A program made the translations under genes and the position numbers. A stretch of DNA of 64,000 nt from JBCBSZ01 sp039185015 (lineage in GTDB: Bacteria; Actinomycetota; Acidimicrobiia; Acidimicrobiales; Poriferisodalaceae): contig JBCDAU010000003.1 of assembly GCA_039185015.1 (NCBI GenBank), forward strand, positions 62,001-126,000, read 5' to 3'. The notes beneath the pieces are model-generated. The model saw only the letters and a list, made by a program, of their open reading frames with translations. It made no database searches and was not told where the DNA came from. Each line of letters opens with the position of its first letter. Position 1 is the first letter of the stretch. Of the stretch, positions 16,396-25,282 are shown one piece after another.

Positions 16396-17940
16396 ATGAC
16401 CATCATCGATACACCGGCCTCGAACGTCGATCGGCACCCCATCACCCCCTTCGATCCCAGCGCCATCCGCGCCGATCAGCGGTCGTCGAAGATGAAGTAC
16501 GCGCTGGTCGCGCTCGACGGGCTCGCGATCGCCCTGGCCTGGACCCTGGCCACGGTCGCCTTCGCGACCGGTCCCGGCGTCGTCCGCTCGCTGGGCGAGT
16601 CGCTCGCCGTCGTCGGACTCGTGACCGCCGCCGGACTCATCGCGCTCAGCCAGTTCGGGCTCTATCTCTCGCGCGTGAACTCGATCCGCACCGCCGAGGC
16701 CGCCGGCATCACCAAGGTCGCGGCCTTGAGCGTGTTCGGGGGCATCGTCGCCGTGCGCCTGCTCGACCTGCCGTACCAGCGGTACGAGGCCGTGATCGGC
16801 GGCGCCCTCACCGGTGCGCTGCTGCTGACCGTTCGGAGCAGCTTCCGCATCTGGCTCCAGGGGCAACGTCGCAACGGTCAGCGCTGCCGCCGGGTCGTGC
16901 TGATCGGCACCAACGACGAGGCGATCGAGGTCGCCGAGCTCGTCACGCAACACCCCGAGTTCGGCATCCGCATCCAGGCCGTGATCGGCGACGAGAAGGA
17001 GGCCGAGGGCACCGACCTCGAGCCGTACGTCCTCGGCCCGCCCGAGCACTCGGTCGAGATCATGCGCTCCGTCGAGGCCGACGGCGCCATCGTCGCCGTC
17101 AGTGCCCTGTCGAGCAACGAGCTCAACTCGGTCGCTCGAGAGCTGCTCCGCAACGGCATGCACGTGCAGGTCACGAGCGCGCTTCGCGGCATCGACCATC
17201 GCCGCCTGCGGGCCCAACCCATCGGCCACGAGCCGCTGTTCTTCCTGGAGCCGGCCACGCTGTCGCTGTGGCAGCTCGGCATCAAGCGGGTGTCCGACAT
17301 CCTGCTCGCCTCGATCCTGTTGACGCTCACCGCTCCGATCCAACTGGTCCTCGCCATCGGCGTGAAGGCCACCGACGGCGGTCCGATCTTCTTCCGCCAG
17401 GAGCGCGTCGGCCGGCACGGCCGCACCTTCGGCATGATCAAGCTCCGCACGATGGTCGTCGACGCCGAGGCCCGTCTCGCCGAGCTGCAGGCGCAGAGCG
17501 AGCGCAGCGGTCCGCTGTTCAAGATGGACCACGACCCCCGGTTCACCCGCATCGGTCGCTTCATGGATGCCACGAGCCTCAACGAGCTGCCGCAGCTGTG
17601 GAACGTGCTGCGGGGCGAGATGAGCCTCGTCGGCCCCCGTCCAGCGCTCCCCCGTGAGATCGCCAGCTTCGACGACGCCCTCCACGCCCGGCACCAGGTG
17701 CGTCCGGGCATCACCGGCCTGTGGCAGGTCGAGGCCCGCGACAACCCGGCCTTCGCCGCCTACCGGCGCTACGACCTCTTCTACGTCGAGAACTGGTCGG
17801 TCGCCTTCGACCTGGTGATCCTGCTCGCCACGGCCGAGACGGTCTTCGCCCGGACGCTGCGCCAGCTCGCTCGGCGCAAGTCGGCACCGGTCGAGGCCGA
17901 GACGCCGCCGAGCACCGAGCTCACCTCCAAAGCGGCCTGA
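16396..17940 (+). CDS. Polyprenyl glycosylphosphotransferase (WbaP/CpsE-type initiating sugar transferase)
   Basis: A 514-residue enzyme that starts exopolysaccharide or capsule repeat units by placing a hexose-1-phosphate on undecaprenyl phosphate. Four N-terminal membrane helices (about residues 35-155) precede a Rossmann-like domain. The C-terminal bacterial sugar transferase domain begins at KRVSDILLAS and has KLRTMVVDAE, SLNELPQLWNVLRGEMS, LVGPRPALP and GITGLWQV. The start is ATG 16396 with GGGAGG six bases upstream; longer in-frame starts lack such a site. It stands back to back with WecA and converges on a tyrosine phosphatase of the type that often controls exopolysaccharide export. 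Confidence 0.9.
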   Translation: MTIIDTPASNVDRHPITPFDPSAIRADQRSSKMKYALVALDGLAIALAWTLATVAFATGPGVVRSLGESLAVVGLVTAAGLIALSQFGLYLSRVNSIRTAEAAGITKVAALSVFGGIVAVRLLDLPYQRYEAVIGGALTGALLLTVRSSFRIWLQGQRRNGQRCRRVVLIGTNDEAIEVAELVTQHPEFGIRIQAVIGDEKEAEGTDLEPYVLGPPEHSVEIMRSVEADGAIVAVSALSSNELNSVARELLRNGMHVQVTSALRGIDHRRLRAQPIGHEPLFFLEPATLSLWQLGIKRVSDILLASILLTLTAPIQLVLAIGVKATDGGPIFFRQERVGRHGRTFGMIKLRTMVVDAEARLAELQAQSERSGPLFKMDHDPRFTRIGRFMDATSLNELPQLWNVLRGEMSLVGPRPALPREIASFDDALHARHQVRPGITGLWQVEARDNPAFAAYRRYDLFYVENWSVAFDLVILLATAETVFARTLRQLARRKSAPVEAETPPSTELTSKAA

Positions 17941-17961
17941 TCCCCGCTTCCGGCCCGGGAA

Positions 17962-18543
17962 TCAACCCACCAACAGCGAGGCGAGGCGCTCGATCTCGGT
18001 GCCGATCTCCTTGGCCGCTCGGTCGTAGGCCCGTCGGCCCTTGCCGTACGGGTCAGCGATGTCGAAGGGCGTGTCGACGGCCATCAAGGCCTGGCGATCC
18101 CGTCGCTCGTGGAGCGAGGCGGTGAGCTGCTCGAGGTCGACCTCGGGGTCGAGCCCACCGGAGGACTCGGCGAGGGCGACGAACTCGCGCAGGGTGAAGG
18201 TCCTCGGCAGGGCGTCGCCGGCGACGTCCACGACGTTGAGCACGTGGCGCGCCGTCATGGTCAGCACGAGGAAGGCGCCGTCGAGCAGGTCGGCGTCGAC
18301 GACGCTGCTGCGATGCTCTCCCGCTTCGATGCCCCGCTTGCGGAGGGCACGCTGTACCGGACGGTCGATCGGGCGCCCCTCCTCCAGGAAGCCGGCGGAG
18401 CGGACCGGGAGCGCGAGACCCCGCTCGGTCATCTCGTGGCGCAACAGCGCCTCGGCCATCGGCGACCGGCAGATGTTGGCCGTGCACACGAACAGCAGGT
18501 AGCCGGGTCCCGAGTCGGCGTCGGGCTGGGGGGCATCGGTCAC
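17962..18543 (-). CDS. Low-molecular-weight protein tyrosine phosphatase
   Basis: A 193-residue phosphatase with the catalytic P-loop VCTANICRSP (C-x5-R) near residue 20 and the acid-bearing DPYGKG loop near the C-terminus. The family includes Wzb/PtpA/YwlE. It takes the place where Sua5/YwlC and then YwlE-like genes are found downstream of prmC in other actinobacteria. It is somewhat longer than the usual 150-160 residues, mostly in the middle (ESSGGLDPEVDLEQL). Targets could be a kinase of polysaccharide export or protein arginine phosphate; the sequence does not decide. Confidence 0.88.
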   Translation of the reverse strand: MTDAPQPDADSGPGYLLFVCTANICRSPMAEALLRHEMTERGLALPVRSAGFLEEGRPIDRPVQRALRKRGIEAGEHRSSVVDADLLDGAFLVLTMTARHVLNVVDVAGDALPRTFTLREFVALAESSGGLDPEVDLEQLTASLHERRDRQALMAVDTPFDIADPYGKGRRAYDRAAKEIGTEIERLASLLVG

Positions 18544-18556
18544 GCGGGTCAGTGTG

Positions 18557-19417
18557 TCAGCTCGACCGCGGCATGCGGCAGCGGAGGGCGCGCGGCCGTC
18601 CCGCCAGGTCGTCGACGGTGGTCACCTCGACGTAGCCGTGCTCATCGGCCCGTCGTCGCAGCGGTTCGGCCTGCTGTGGTGCGTGCTCCAGCACGAGGGC
18701 ACCGCCGGGCGCCAGCCAGGCCGGCGCCTCGCCGAGCAGGTGCTCGAGGTCCCGCCACCCACCGGGCCCCGCACGCAGCGCGCTGCCCGGTTCCCAGTCG
18801 GCGACCGCAGCCGGGAGGTCCTCGTCGTCGCTGACGTAGGGCGGGTTGGAGACGACGAGGTCGAGCCCGCCCCGCAGCTCTACGGGCAGCGCATCGAACC
18901 AGTCCCCCTCGACCACCCGGAGCCGGGCGGCCGCCCGGCCGCCGGCACCGGCGGCGTTGGCGCGGGCCACGGCGACGGCCTCGGCGGAGCGGTCGGTCGC
19001 CCAGACCTGCGCGGTCCGGTGCTCGCGCACCAAGGAGATGGCGATCGCCCCCGAACCCGTCCCCAGATCCACGGCGCGCGGCTCGTCGAGGTCGGTGAGC
19101 TCGTCGAGCGCGACCTGCGTGACGACCTCGGTCTCGGGTCGAGGGATCAGCACCCGGCGATCGACGAGCAAGTCGAGCTCTCGGAACGACCAGTGGCCGA
19201 GCACGTACTGGATCGGCTCGCCGCGGAGCCGCCGCGCGACCATGGCGTCGAGCTTGGCGAGGTGCCGCTGCGCGACGGACTCGCCCGACGTCGGGTCCGT
19301 GATGCCGGCGACGTCCTCGATGAGCCACCTCGTCTCGAGCGCAGCCGTCTCGAGACCGGCCTCGTCGAGGCGCTGCCGGGTCTCGGCCCAGATCTCGGAC
19401 CAGGGGGTCTCGGTCAC
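18557..19417 (-). CDS. prmC: Peptide chain release factor N5-glutamine methyltransferase
   Basis: PrmC methylates the Gln of the GGQ motif in release factors. The 286-residue product has the N-terminal helical domain, the SAM motif DLGTGSGAIAISL, and the substrate-binding NPPY at residues 191-194. It follows prfA, its substrate gene, after 16 bp, the standard pairing. The GTG at 19417 gives the family N-terminus (VTETPWSEIWAE); the longer upstream frame reads through prfA. Confidence 0.95.
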   Translation of the reverse strand: MTETPWSEIWAETRQRLDEAGLETAALETRWLIEDVAGITDPTSGESVAQRHLAKLDAMVARRLRGEPIQYVLGHWSFRELDLLVDRRVLIPRPETEVVTQVALDELTDLDEPRAVDLGTGSGAIAISLVREHRTAQVWATDRSAEAVAVARANAAGAGGRAAARLRVVEGDWFDALPVELRGGLDLVVSNPPYVSDDEDLPAAVADWEPGSALRAGPGGWRDLEHLLGEAPAWLAPGGALVLEHAPQQAEPLRRRADEHGYVEVTTVDDLAGRPRALRCRMPRSS

Positions 19418-19433
19418 TCGTGCTCGGTCCGGG

Positions 19434-20492
19434 TCAGGAGCTGAGCTGGCGGGTGCGCTCGTCGGCGAGGAGCGCATCGGCGACGGCATCGAGCTCGCCG
19501 CCGAGGATCTTGTCGAGCTGGTAGAGCGTGAGTCCGATGCGGTGATCGGTGACCCGGTTCTCCTTGAAGTTGTAAGTCCGGATCTTCTCGGACCGGCCAC
19601 CACCGCCGATCTGGTCGCGACGGGCCGCCGACAGCTCGGCCGACTGCCGGTCCTGCTCGGACTGGAGCAGCCGGGCCCGGAGCACTCGCAGCGCCTTCTG
19701 GCGGTTCTGCAGCTGGCTCTTCTCGTCCTGCATCGACACGACGATGCCCGAGGGCTTGTGGGTGATCCGCACCGCCGAGTCGGTCGTGTTGACCGACTGC
19801 CCACCCGGACCCGACGAGCGGTAGACGTCGATGTCGAGGTCGTTGGGGTCGATCTCGACGTCCACCTCGTCGGCCTCGGGCAGCACGGTGACCGTCGCCG
19901 AGCTGGTGTGGATGCGACCCTGCGACTCGGTCGCCGGGATGCGCTGCACCCGGTGGGGACCGCCCTCGAACTTGAGGTGGGTCCAGGCGTCGGCGCCCTT
20001 CACGAGCGCCGTCACGTCCTGGTAGCCACCCATGTCGGACGGCTGCGCGGCCATGACCTCGAAGCCCCAACCTCGGGCGCCAGCCCAGGTCCGGTACATC
20101 TCGAAGAGGTCGCGAGCGAAGAGGTTGGCCTCCTCACCGCCCTCGGCGCCACGGATCTCGAGGATCACGTTGCGCCCGTCGTTCGGGTCGCGGGGCAAGA
20201 GCAGGACGCGCAGCTCCTCCTCGAGCTCGGCCTGCTCGGCCTCGCTCGCGGAGATCATCTCCCGGAGCTCGTCGCGCTCGTCGCCCGCCGCCTCCACGTG
20301 GAGCTCCTTGGCGGTGGCGAGGTCATCGAGGACGGTCTCGTACCGACGTGTGGCGGCGACGATCTCCTCGAGGTGCTTGAAGCGGCGGGAGACGTCGGCG
20401 TAGCGCTTCTGGTCGGCGATGAGCTCGGGGTCGCTCAGCTGAGCGGCGACGTTGTCGTACTCGACGACGAGCGAGCGGAGACGATCGAGCAC
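19434..20492 (-). CDS. prfA: Peptide chain release factor 1
   Basis: RF1 ends translation at UAA and UAG. The 352-residue product has the stop-codon reading tripeptide PAT (residues 186-188) and the peptidyl-release motif GGQ (230-232) in SSGPGGQSVN. Length and domain order are standard. rpmE, usually between rho and prfA in actinobacteria, is missing and an unknown gene takes its place. Confidence 0.97.
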   Translation of the reverse strand: MLDRLRSLVVEYDNVAAQLSDPELIADQKRYADVSRRFKHLEEIVAATRRYETVLDDLATAKELHVEAAGDERDELREMISASEAEQAELEEELRVLLLPRDPNDGRNVILEIRGAEGGEEANLFARDLFEMYRTWAGARGWGFEVMAAQPSDMGGYQDVTALVKGADAWTHLKFEGGPHRVQRIPATESQGRIHTSSATVTVLPEADEVDVEIDPNDLDIDVYRSSGPGGQSVNTTDSAVRITHKPSGIVVSMQDEKSQLQNRQKALRVLRARLLQSEQDRQSAELSAARRDQIGGGGRSEKIRTYNFKENRVTDHRIGLTLYQLDKILGGELDAVADALLADERTRQLSS

Positions 20493-20503
20493 GACCTCGG
20501 AGG

Positions 20504-21457
20504 CTACCGAGCGGCCGCGGCGCCCAGGGAGCGCCAGTCGCCGGGGAGGGCGACGATGCGGGCCGGGCTGGTCAGACGGCCGACGAGGTCCCCGGTGAGC
20601 GGGTGGGCGTCACGAGCGGGGACGACCACGACGAGCTCGGCGTCGTCGCCGACGAGGGCGCGGGCATCGGCCGCCTGCGGGACGAGGTCGACGTCGATGC
20701 CGACCGAGCAGACGGCGACGAGTGGCCGGCCCCCCGGGTCGACCCCGATGGCCGCTGCGGGGGTCCTCGCCCGGAGATCCGTCTGCGGTTCAGGAGGTGG
20801 CAGCGGATCGAGGTGATCGGCACCGACGCTGTCGGGGGCGGCCATCACCAACGCTCGCAGCCACCGCTCGGCCCGCAGCCGGTTCAGCGGATGCGGTTCG
20901 GCGCCGTGGGAGCGGTGCGCCCGGACGGTACCGACGACGTCGGCGAGCGCCTCGACGGTCGGTCGGTCGCCGTGGAGCATCTGGAAGGCCTCGCGATCGT
21001 GGGCACCGACGCCGACCTCGACCCGACGGCCGAGCTCGTCGTCGAGGATCCGGGCGACCTCGAGGCCCATGGCCTCGCCGGTGACGACGCCGTGCTCGAC
21101 GATCACGTCGCAGCCGGCAGCCCGCAGGACCGCGATCTGCTCGTCGAGATCGTCCGGCACCGGGGGCGGCGACGAGGGTGCTCGGGGCACCGCAGACTCC
21201 AGCGAGCGCCCCTCCACCCTCCACACCCGGGGCGGGTCGGCGAAGTAGGAGGCGAGGCGAGCGACCAGGCCGGCGTCGCCGTCGACGAGCAGGTGGAGCT
21301 GGTCGGCGCTGCGCTGGCGGGCCAGCGCGAGTGCCGGACCGAGCGCCCGGTCGACCTCGTCCTCGGCGAGGTACCAGACGGTGCCGTCGCGCTCGCCGAC
21401 CGCGCCGCCCGCGAGGCCGGAGGTCTCGAGGTCGTCGACCCCGAAGCCATCGGCCAC
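20504..21457 (-). CDS. Hypothetical protein between rho and prfA
   Basis: A protein of about 317 residues of no family I recognise. It is soluble by composition, rich in Ala, Asp, Val and Leu, with segments resembling a nucleotide-binding fold (LLVDGDAGLVARLASYF; AIGVDPGGRPLVAVCSVG). GTG 21457 is the first ordinary start. The frame stays protein-like upstream (AERLAALRAVKLRALVADG) to a CTG at 21520-21518 that overlaps the rho stop, so a CTG start with tight coupling to rho is possible. The gap to prfA is 11 bp, so it is part of the rho-prfA-prmC operon. Confidence 0.7.
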   Translation of the reverse strand: MADGFGVDDLETSGLAGGAVGERDGTVWYLAEDEVDRALGPALALARQRSADQLHLLVDGDAGLVARLASYFADPPRVWRVEGRSLESAVPRAPSSPPPVPDDLDEQIAVLRAAGCDVIVEHGVVTGEAMGLEVARILDDELGRRVEVGVGAHDREAFQMLHGDRPTVEALADVVGTVRAHRSHGAEPHPLNRLRAERWLRALVMAAPDSVGADHLDPLPPPEPQTDLRARTPAAAIGVDPGGRPLVAVCSVGIDVDLVPQAADARALVGDDAELVVVVPARDAHPLTGDLVGRLTSPARIVALPGDWRSLGAAAAR

Positions 21458-21516
21458 CAGCGCCCGCAGCTTGACGGCGCGGAGCGCGGCGAGGCGCTCG
21501 GCGTCAGCGGGTGCGC

Positions 21517-23526
21517 TCAGGACGGGGCCTTCGCGATCTCGGAGAGGAACTCGTCGTTGGTGCGGAAGGTCTTGAGCCGGTCGACCATGAGCTCGAGACC
21601 GGCACCGGGGCGGCCACGATCACCATCGCCATCGCCGCCGGCCAGGCCAGACAGCACCCGGCGCAGCTTCATCACCTGCGGGTACTGGCGGCGGTCGAAC
21701 AGCAGCTGCTCCTGGCGAGTCGACGAGGCGTCGACGTCGATCGCCGGGTAGATCCGGCGCTCGGCGAGGCGCCGATCGAGGCGGAGCTCCATGTTGCCGG
21801 TGCCCTTGAACTCCTCGAAGATGACCTCGTCCATCTTGGAGCCGGTCTCGATGAGCGCCGTCGCGAGGATGGTCAGCGAGCCGCCCTCCTCGAGGTTGCG
21901 GGCCGCGCCGAAGAACCGCTTCGGCGGGTACAGCGCTCCCGAGTCGACACCACCGGACATGATCCGGCCAGTCGCCGGGGCCGCCAGGTTGTAGGCACGG
22001 GCGAGACGGGTGATGCCGTCGAGGATGATGACGACGTCCTTGCCCGTCTCGACCAGGCGCTTGGCCCGCTCGATCGCCAGCTCGGCGAGCTGGGTGTGCT
22101 CGTCGGAGGGACGGTCGAAGGTCGACGCGATGACCTCGCCGCGGACGGTGCGGCGCATGTCGGTGACCTCTTCGGGCCGCTCGTCGACGAGCAGCACCAT
22201 GAGGTGCACGTCGGGGTCGTTGGCCTCGATCGAGGTGGCGATCGTCTTCATGATCGTCGTCTTGCCCGCCTTCGGCGGCGAGACGATCAGGCCGCGCTGG
22301 CCCTTGCCGATCGGGGAGATCAGGTCGACGATCCGAGCCGTCATGTTCGACGGGTCCTCGGGCTGCTCCAGTCGGAGCTTCATGTCGGGGAACAGCGGGG
22401 TGAGGTCCTCGAACTTGCGGCGCTCTCGTGCCTGCTCGGGGTCGAGCCCGTTGACCGTGTCCACCTTCAGCAGCGCCGGGTTCTTCTCGCTCCGCGCTGC
22501 CGGGCGGCTCAACCCCTTGATGATGTCGCCCTTGCGCATCCCGAACTGACGGACCTGCTTGGCGCCGACGTAGACGTCGTCGCGGCTGGGCAGGAAGCCT
22601 CGGGTGCGGAGGAAGCCGTAGCCCTCGTCACGAAGATCGAGGATGCCCTCGACCTCGACGGGATCGCCGACCGGCTCCTCCTCGCTCCGATCGCGGTCAC
22701 GGTCGCGTCCGCGGCGGCGTCGGCGTCGGTTGCCCGGCTCGGCCACGTCGCCACCACGATTGCGGTCGTTGTTGTTGTTGCGGTCGTTGTTGTTGTTGTT
22801 GCGGTCGTTGTTGTTGTTGCGACCCTGGCGGTCGCCCTTGCCCTCGGTCTGCTCGCCCTTGGGCTTGTTGCCGTCGCGGCCACCCCGATCCCTGCCCTTG
22901 GGCTCGCCGTCGCCCTTGGTCTCGCCGTCGCCGGCCGTGCCCCGGGCGTCGTCGCCGTTGGTCGCCGTGGCGTCGGTGTCGGCGGCCTCGGCGGCCGACT
23001 CGGTCTCGGTGGGCCCGTCGACCGAGGCCTCGGTCGACGCTGCGGGAGCGTCGTCGGCGGCAGCCGCGGCGTCGTCCTCGGTGGGCTCGGCGGCGCCGTT
23101 GCCGTTGTCGGACGTGCCGGCGGCGAGCCGGCTGCGTCGTGCGGCGGCCGCCTCCGCCTCGTCGCTGGCGTCGGCCCACGGGTCGGCGGAGAAGCTCGAC
23201 GACGCCGCTGGGGTCGGACGGGACCGGCGGGGACCCTGGTCCCGAGGAGCCGGCGTCGACTCCTCGGCAGCGCCGTCGGCGGGCGCGGTGGCCTCCGACG
23301 GCGCGGGCTCGGTGGGAGCGGACACCACGGCCTCGACCGGCGCGGGTGTCGGCTCCGACGGCGCGCTCGGGTCGATCCCGGCGGCAGCCAGGATCGAGTC
23401 CACGATCTGGGCCTTCCGGGCGCGTGAGCCCGGCTTTGCTCCGATGGCGGCGGCGATCGCTTGCAGCTCGTCTCGGCCCTTGGACTCGAGAACGGAGCGG
23501 TCGAGCGCCTCCGGTTCGATGCTCAT
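21517..23526 (-). CDS. rho: Transcription termination factor Rho with long disordered extension
   Basis: Rho is the hexameric RNA helicase that ends transcription. The first 50 residues are a Rho_N-like helical unit. Residues 55-285 are low-complexity (Pro/Ala/Thr/Asp, then Gly/Lys/Arg), with an Asn-rich block at 237-256 (runs of 4-5 Asn separated by Asp-Arg or Asp-Arg-Asn; DNA 22759-22818). The RNA-binding cold-shock-like domain follows (GFLPSRDDVYV). The Walker A is PPKAGKT (about 417-423) and the C-terminal ATPase is complete. At 669 residues it is about 250 longer than E. coli Rho. Such insertions occur in other actinobacteria and bind RNA or drive condensation there. Confidence 0.95.
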   Translation of the reverse strand: MSIEPEALDRSVLESKGRDELQAIAAAIGAKPGSRARKAQIVDSILAAAGIDPSAPSEPTPAPVEAVVSAPTEPAPSEATAPADGAAEESTPAPRDQGPRRSRPTPAASSSFSADPWADASDEAEAAAARRSRLAAGTSDNGNGAAEPTEDDAAAAADDAPAASTEASVDGPTETESAAEAADTDATATNGDDARGTAGDGETKGDGEPKGRDRGGRDGNKPKGEQTEGKGDRQGRNNNNDRNNNNNDRNNNNDRNRGGDVAEPGNRRRRRRGRDRDRDRSEEEPVGDPVEVEGILDLRDEGYGFLRTRGFLPSRDDVYVGAKQVRQFGMRKGDIIKGLSRPAARSEKNPALLKVDTVNGLDPEQARERRKFEDLTPLFPDMKLRLEQPEDPSNMTARIVDLISPIGKGQRGLIVSPPKAGKTTIMKTIATSIEANDPDVHLMVLLVDERPEEVTDMRRTVRGEVIASTFDRPSDEHTQLAELAIERAKRLVETGKDVVIILDGITRLARAYNLAAPATGRIMSGGVDSGALYPPKRFFGAARNLEEGGSLTILATALIETGSKMDEVIFEEFKGTGNMELRLDRRLAERRIYPAIDVDASSTRQEQLLFDRRQYPQVMKLRRVLSGLAGGDGDGDRGRPGAGLELMVDRLKTFRTNDEFLSEIAKAPS

Positions 23527-23741
23527 CTGGCACCTCTGCGATGGGGTGAAGAACTCACCCGGACCCCCATGTCAGGTGACGGTTCCGGGCGATGACGACC
23601 GGTGCACCCGGGGTCGGACGCAATCTCGACGCGTGACTGCGACGAGATCGAAGAGCAACGGCGAACGCCGAGCGCTCAGGAGACGTCACGTCGGTAACTG
23701 ACGAGGACACTCGTCGATCCGACGCATCGGGTGACAGGCGC

Positions 23742-23770
23742 ACTGTACCGACCGACACGGGCGGTAGCAA
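23742..23770 (-). promoter_or_regulatory. Probable rho promoter
   Basis: On the minus strand TTGCTA (23765-23770) and TACAGT (23742-23747) are 17 bp apart. Transcription would begin near 23735 and leave a leader of about 210 nt before rho. A long leader fits autoregulation by Rho, as known in E. coli. Within 23527-23741 I see no other gene. Confidence 0.45.
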
Positions 23771-23795
23771 CCACCACGGAGCGCGGCGATCCGCC

Positions 23796-23894
23796 TCAGC
23801 GCCGCCGGTCGTTCGTCAGGACCCACCAGCCGGCGGCCAGGATCAGCCCGCCGAGCACGATCACGAACAGCGCGGAGAACAGCCCGGCGCTCAT
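23796..23894 (-). CDS. 32-aa membrane microprotein coupled to thrC
   Basis: A frame of 33 codons whose ATG (23894-23892) overlaps the thrC stop by 4 bp. The product is almost all one membrane helix (residues about 4-26, GLFSALFVIVLGGLILAAGW) ending in a positively charged NDRRR tail. Homoserine kinase (thrB) stands here in other actinobacteria. The 4-bp overlap and clean helix argue for a translated microprotein; no family is known to me. Confidence 0.6.
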   Translation of the reverse strand: MSAGLFSALFVIVLGGLILAAGWWVLTNDRRR

Positions 23895-25282
23895 CGGGCG
23901 TGCTCCCGCACGAGGTCACGCACGACGTCGACGTCGTCGGGAACGGTCACGAAGCGCTCGGGTCGGTCGGGAAGATCGGCGAGACGCTCGGGGAGCTCCG
24001 GCCGGTGGCCGGTCGCGTCCATGACCGTGTCGCCGAACTTGGCCGGATGAGCGCAGGCGAGCACGACCTTCATGACGTCGGCCTCCGTGGGTGTCCGGGC
24101 GGCGACACCGACGCCGACCGCGGTGTGAGGATCGATGAGCACGTCGTGCTCGTCGTGGACCCGGGCGATCGTGGCGGTGGTCTGCTCGTCGGAGCTCCGA
24201 TCGCCACGAAAGCCGGCACGGATGCGCTCGACGACTTCGGACCCGACCGGCAACACCCCGCCGGAGCGGAGCTCACCGATCGCCTCGGCGACCGCCGCCC
24301 CGTCCCGGTCGAGGGCCTCCCAGAGCAGCCGCTCGAAGTTGCTCGACACCTGGATGTCCATCGCCGGGCTGAGCGACGGCTCCACATGATCGATGCGCAT
24401 CTCGCCGTCGAGCAGGAACCGGGCGAGGATGTCGTTGCGGTTGGTGGCCACCGTGAACGGCTCGACCGCGAGCCCGCGACGACGAGCCAGGTGCCCGGCG
24501 TAGACGTTGCCGAAGTTGCCCGTCGGCACCGTGAAGGCCACTCGGCGGTCGGGCGCACCGAGCGCCAGCGCCGCGGTGACGTAGTAGACCGACTGCGCCG
24601 CGACCCGGGCGATGTTGATCGAGTTCACCGCAGCGAGCCCGACGTCGTCGCGCAACGACCGATCGGCGAACAGCGCCTTCACGATGTCCTGGCAGTCGTC
24701 GAAGGTGCCCTCGACGGCGACGTTGTGGATGTTGGGGGCCTCGACCGTGGTCATCTGCAACCGCTGGACCTCCGAGACCCGACCGGCGGGATGCAGCATC
24801 ACGAGCTGGACGCCGTCGCGGTCGCGCATCGCCTCGATGGCCGCCGAGCCCGTGTCGCCGGAGGTGGCCCCGACGATCGTGATCGTCCGGCCGGTCCGGG
24901 CGAGCTCGTGCTCGAACAGCCGCCCGACGAGCTGGAGGGCGACGTCCTTGAACGACAGCGTCGGACCGTGGAACAGCTCGAGGAGGTGGCACTCCTCGCC
25001 CAGCTGTCGAAGGGGGACGACATCGTCGTGGTCGAAGGTGGCGTAGGCGGCCTCGACCATGGGTCCCAGCTCGTCGACGGACAGTGCGGGCGCGACCAGG
25101 TCGGCCAGCACTCCGGTGGCCACCTCGGCATAGGGCCGGCCCCTCCACGCCGCGAGCTGCTCGGGGTCGAACGGCGGCAGCGAGTCGGGCACGTACAGTC
25201 CGCCGTCGACGGCGAGCCCGGTGAGCAGCGCATCTCCGAAGTCCAGCGCCGGGGCGTCGCCCCTCGTCGAGACGTACTTCAC
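23891..25282 (-). CDS. thrC: Threonine synthase
   Basis: ThrC converts O-phosphohomoserine to threonine with PLP. The 463-residue length matches the long (ThrC, E. coli/yeast-like) form. The PLP lysine lies in HGPTLSFKDVALQL, and the phosphate-binding region is GATSGDTGSAA. The gene starts with GTG overlapping the hom stop by 4 bp. Its substrate needs homoserine kinase, which is not in this window. Confidence 0.95.
   Translation of the reverse strand: MKYVSTRGDAPALDFGDALLTGLAVDGGLYVPDSLPPFDPEQLAAWRGRPYAEVATGVLADLVAPALSVDELGPMVEAAYATFDHDDVVPLRQLGEECHLLELFHGPTLSFKDVALQLVGRLFEHELARTGRTITIVGATSGDTGSAAIEAMRDRDGVQLVMLHPAGRVSEVQRLQMTTVEAPNIHNVAVEGTFDDCQDIVKALFADRSLRDDVGLAAVNSINIARVAAQSVYYVTAALALGAPDRRVAFTVPTGNFGNVYAGHLARRRGLAVEPFTVATNRNDILARFLLDGEMRIDHVEPSLSPAMDIQVSSNFERLLWEALDRDGAAVAEAIGELRSGGVLPVGSEVVERIRAGFRGDRSSDEQTTATIARVHDEHDVLIDPHTAVGVGVAARTPTEADVMKVVLACAHPAKFGDTVMDATGHRPELPERLADLPDRPERFVTVPDDVDVVRDLVREHAR

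Noticed and set aside
22759..22830. GTT microsatellite in rho as a non-coding repeat
   Set aside because: It is in frame and encodes the Asn runs of Rho, so it is part of the protein.
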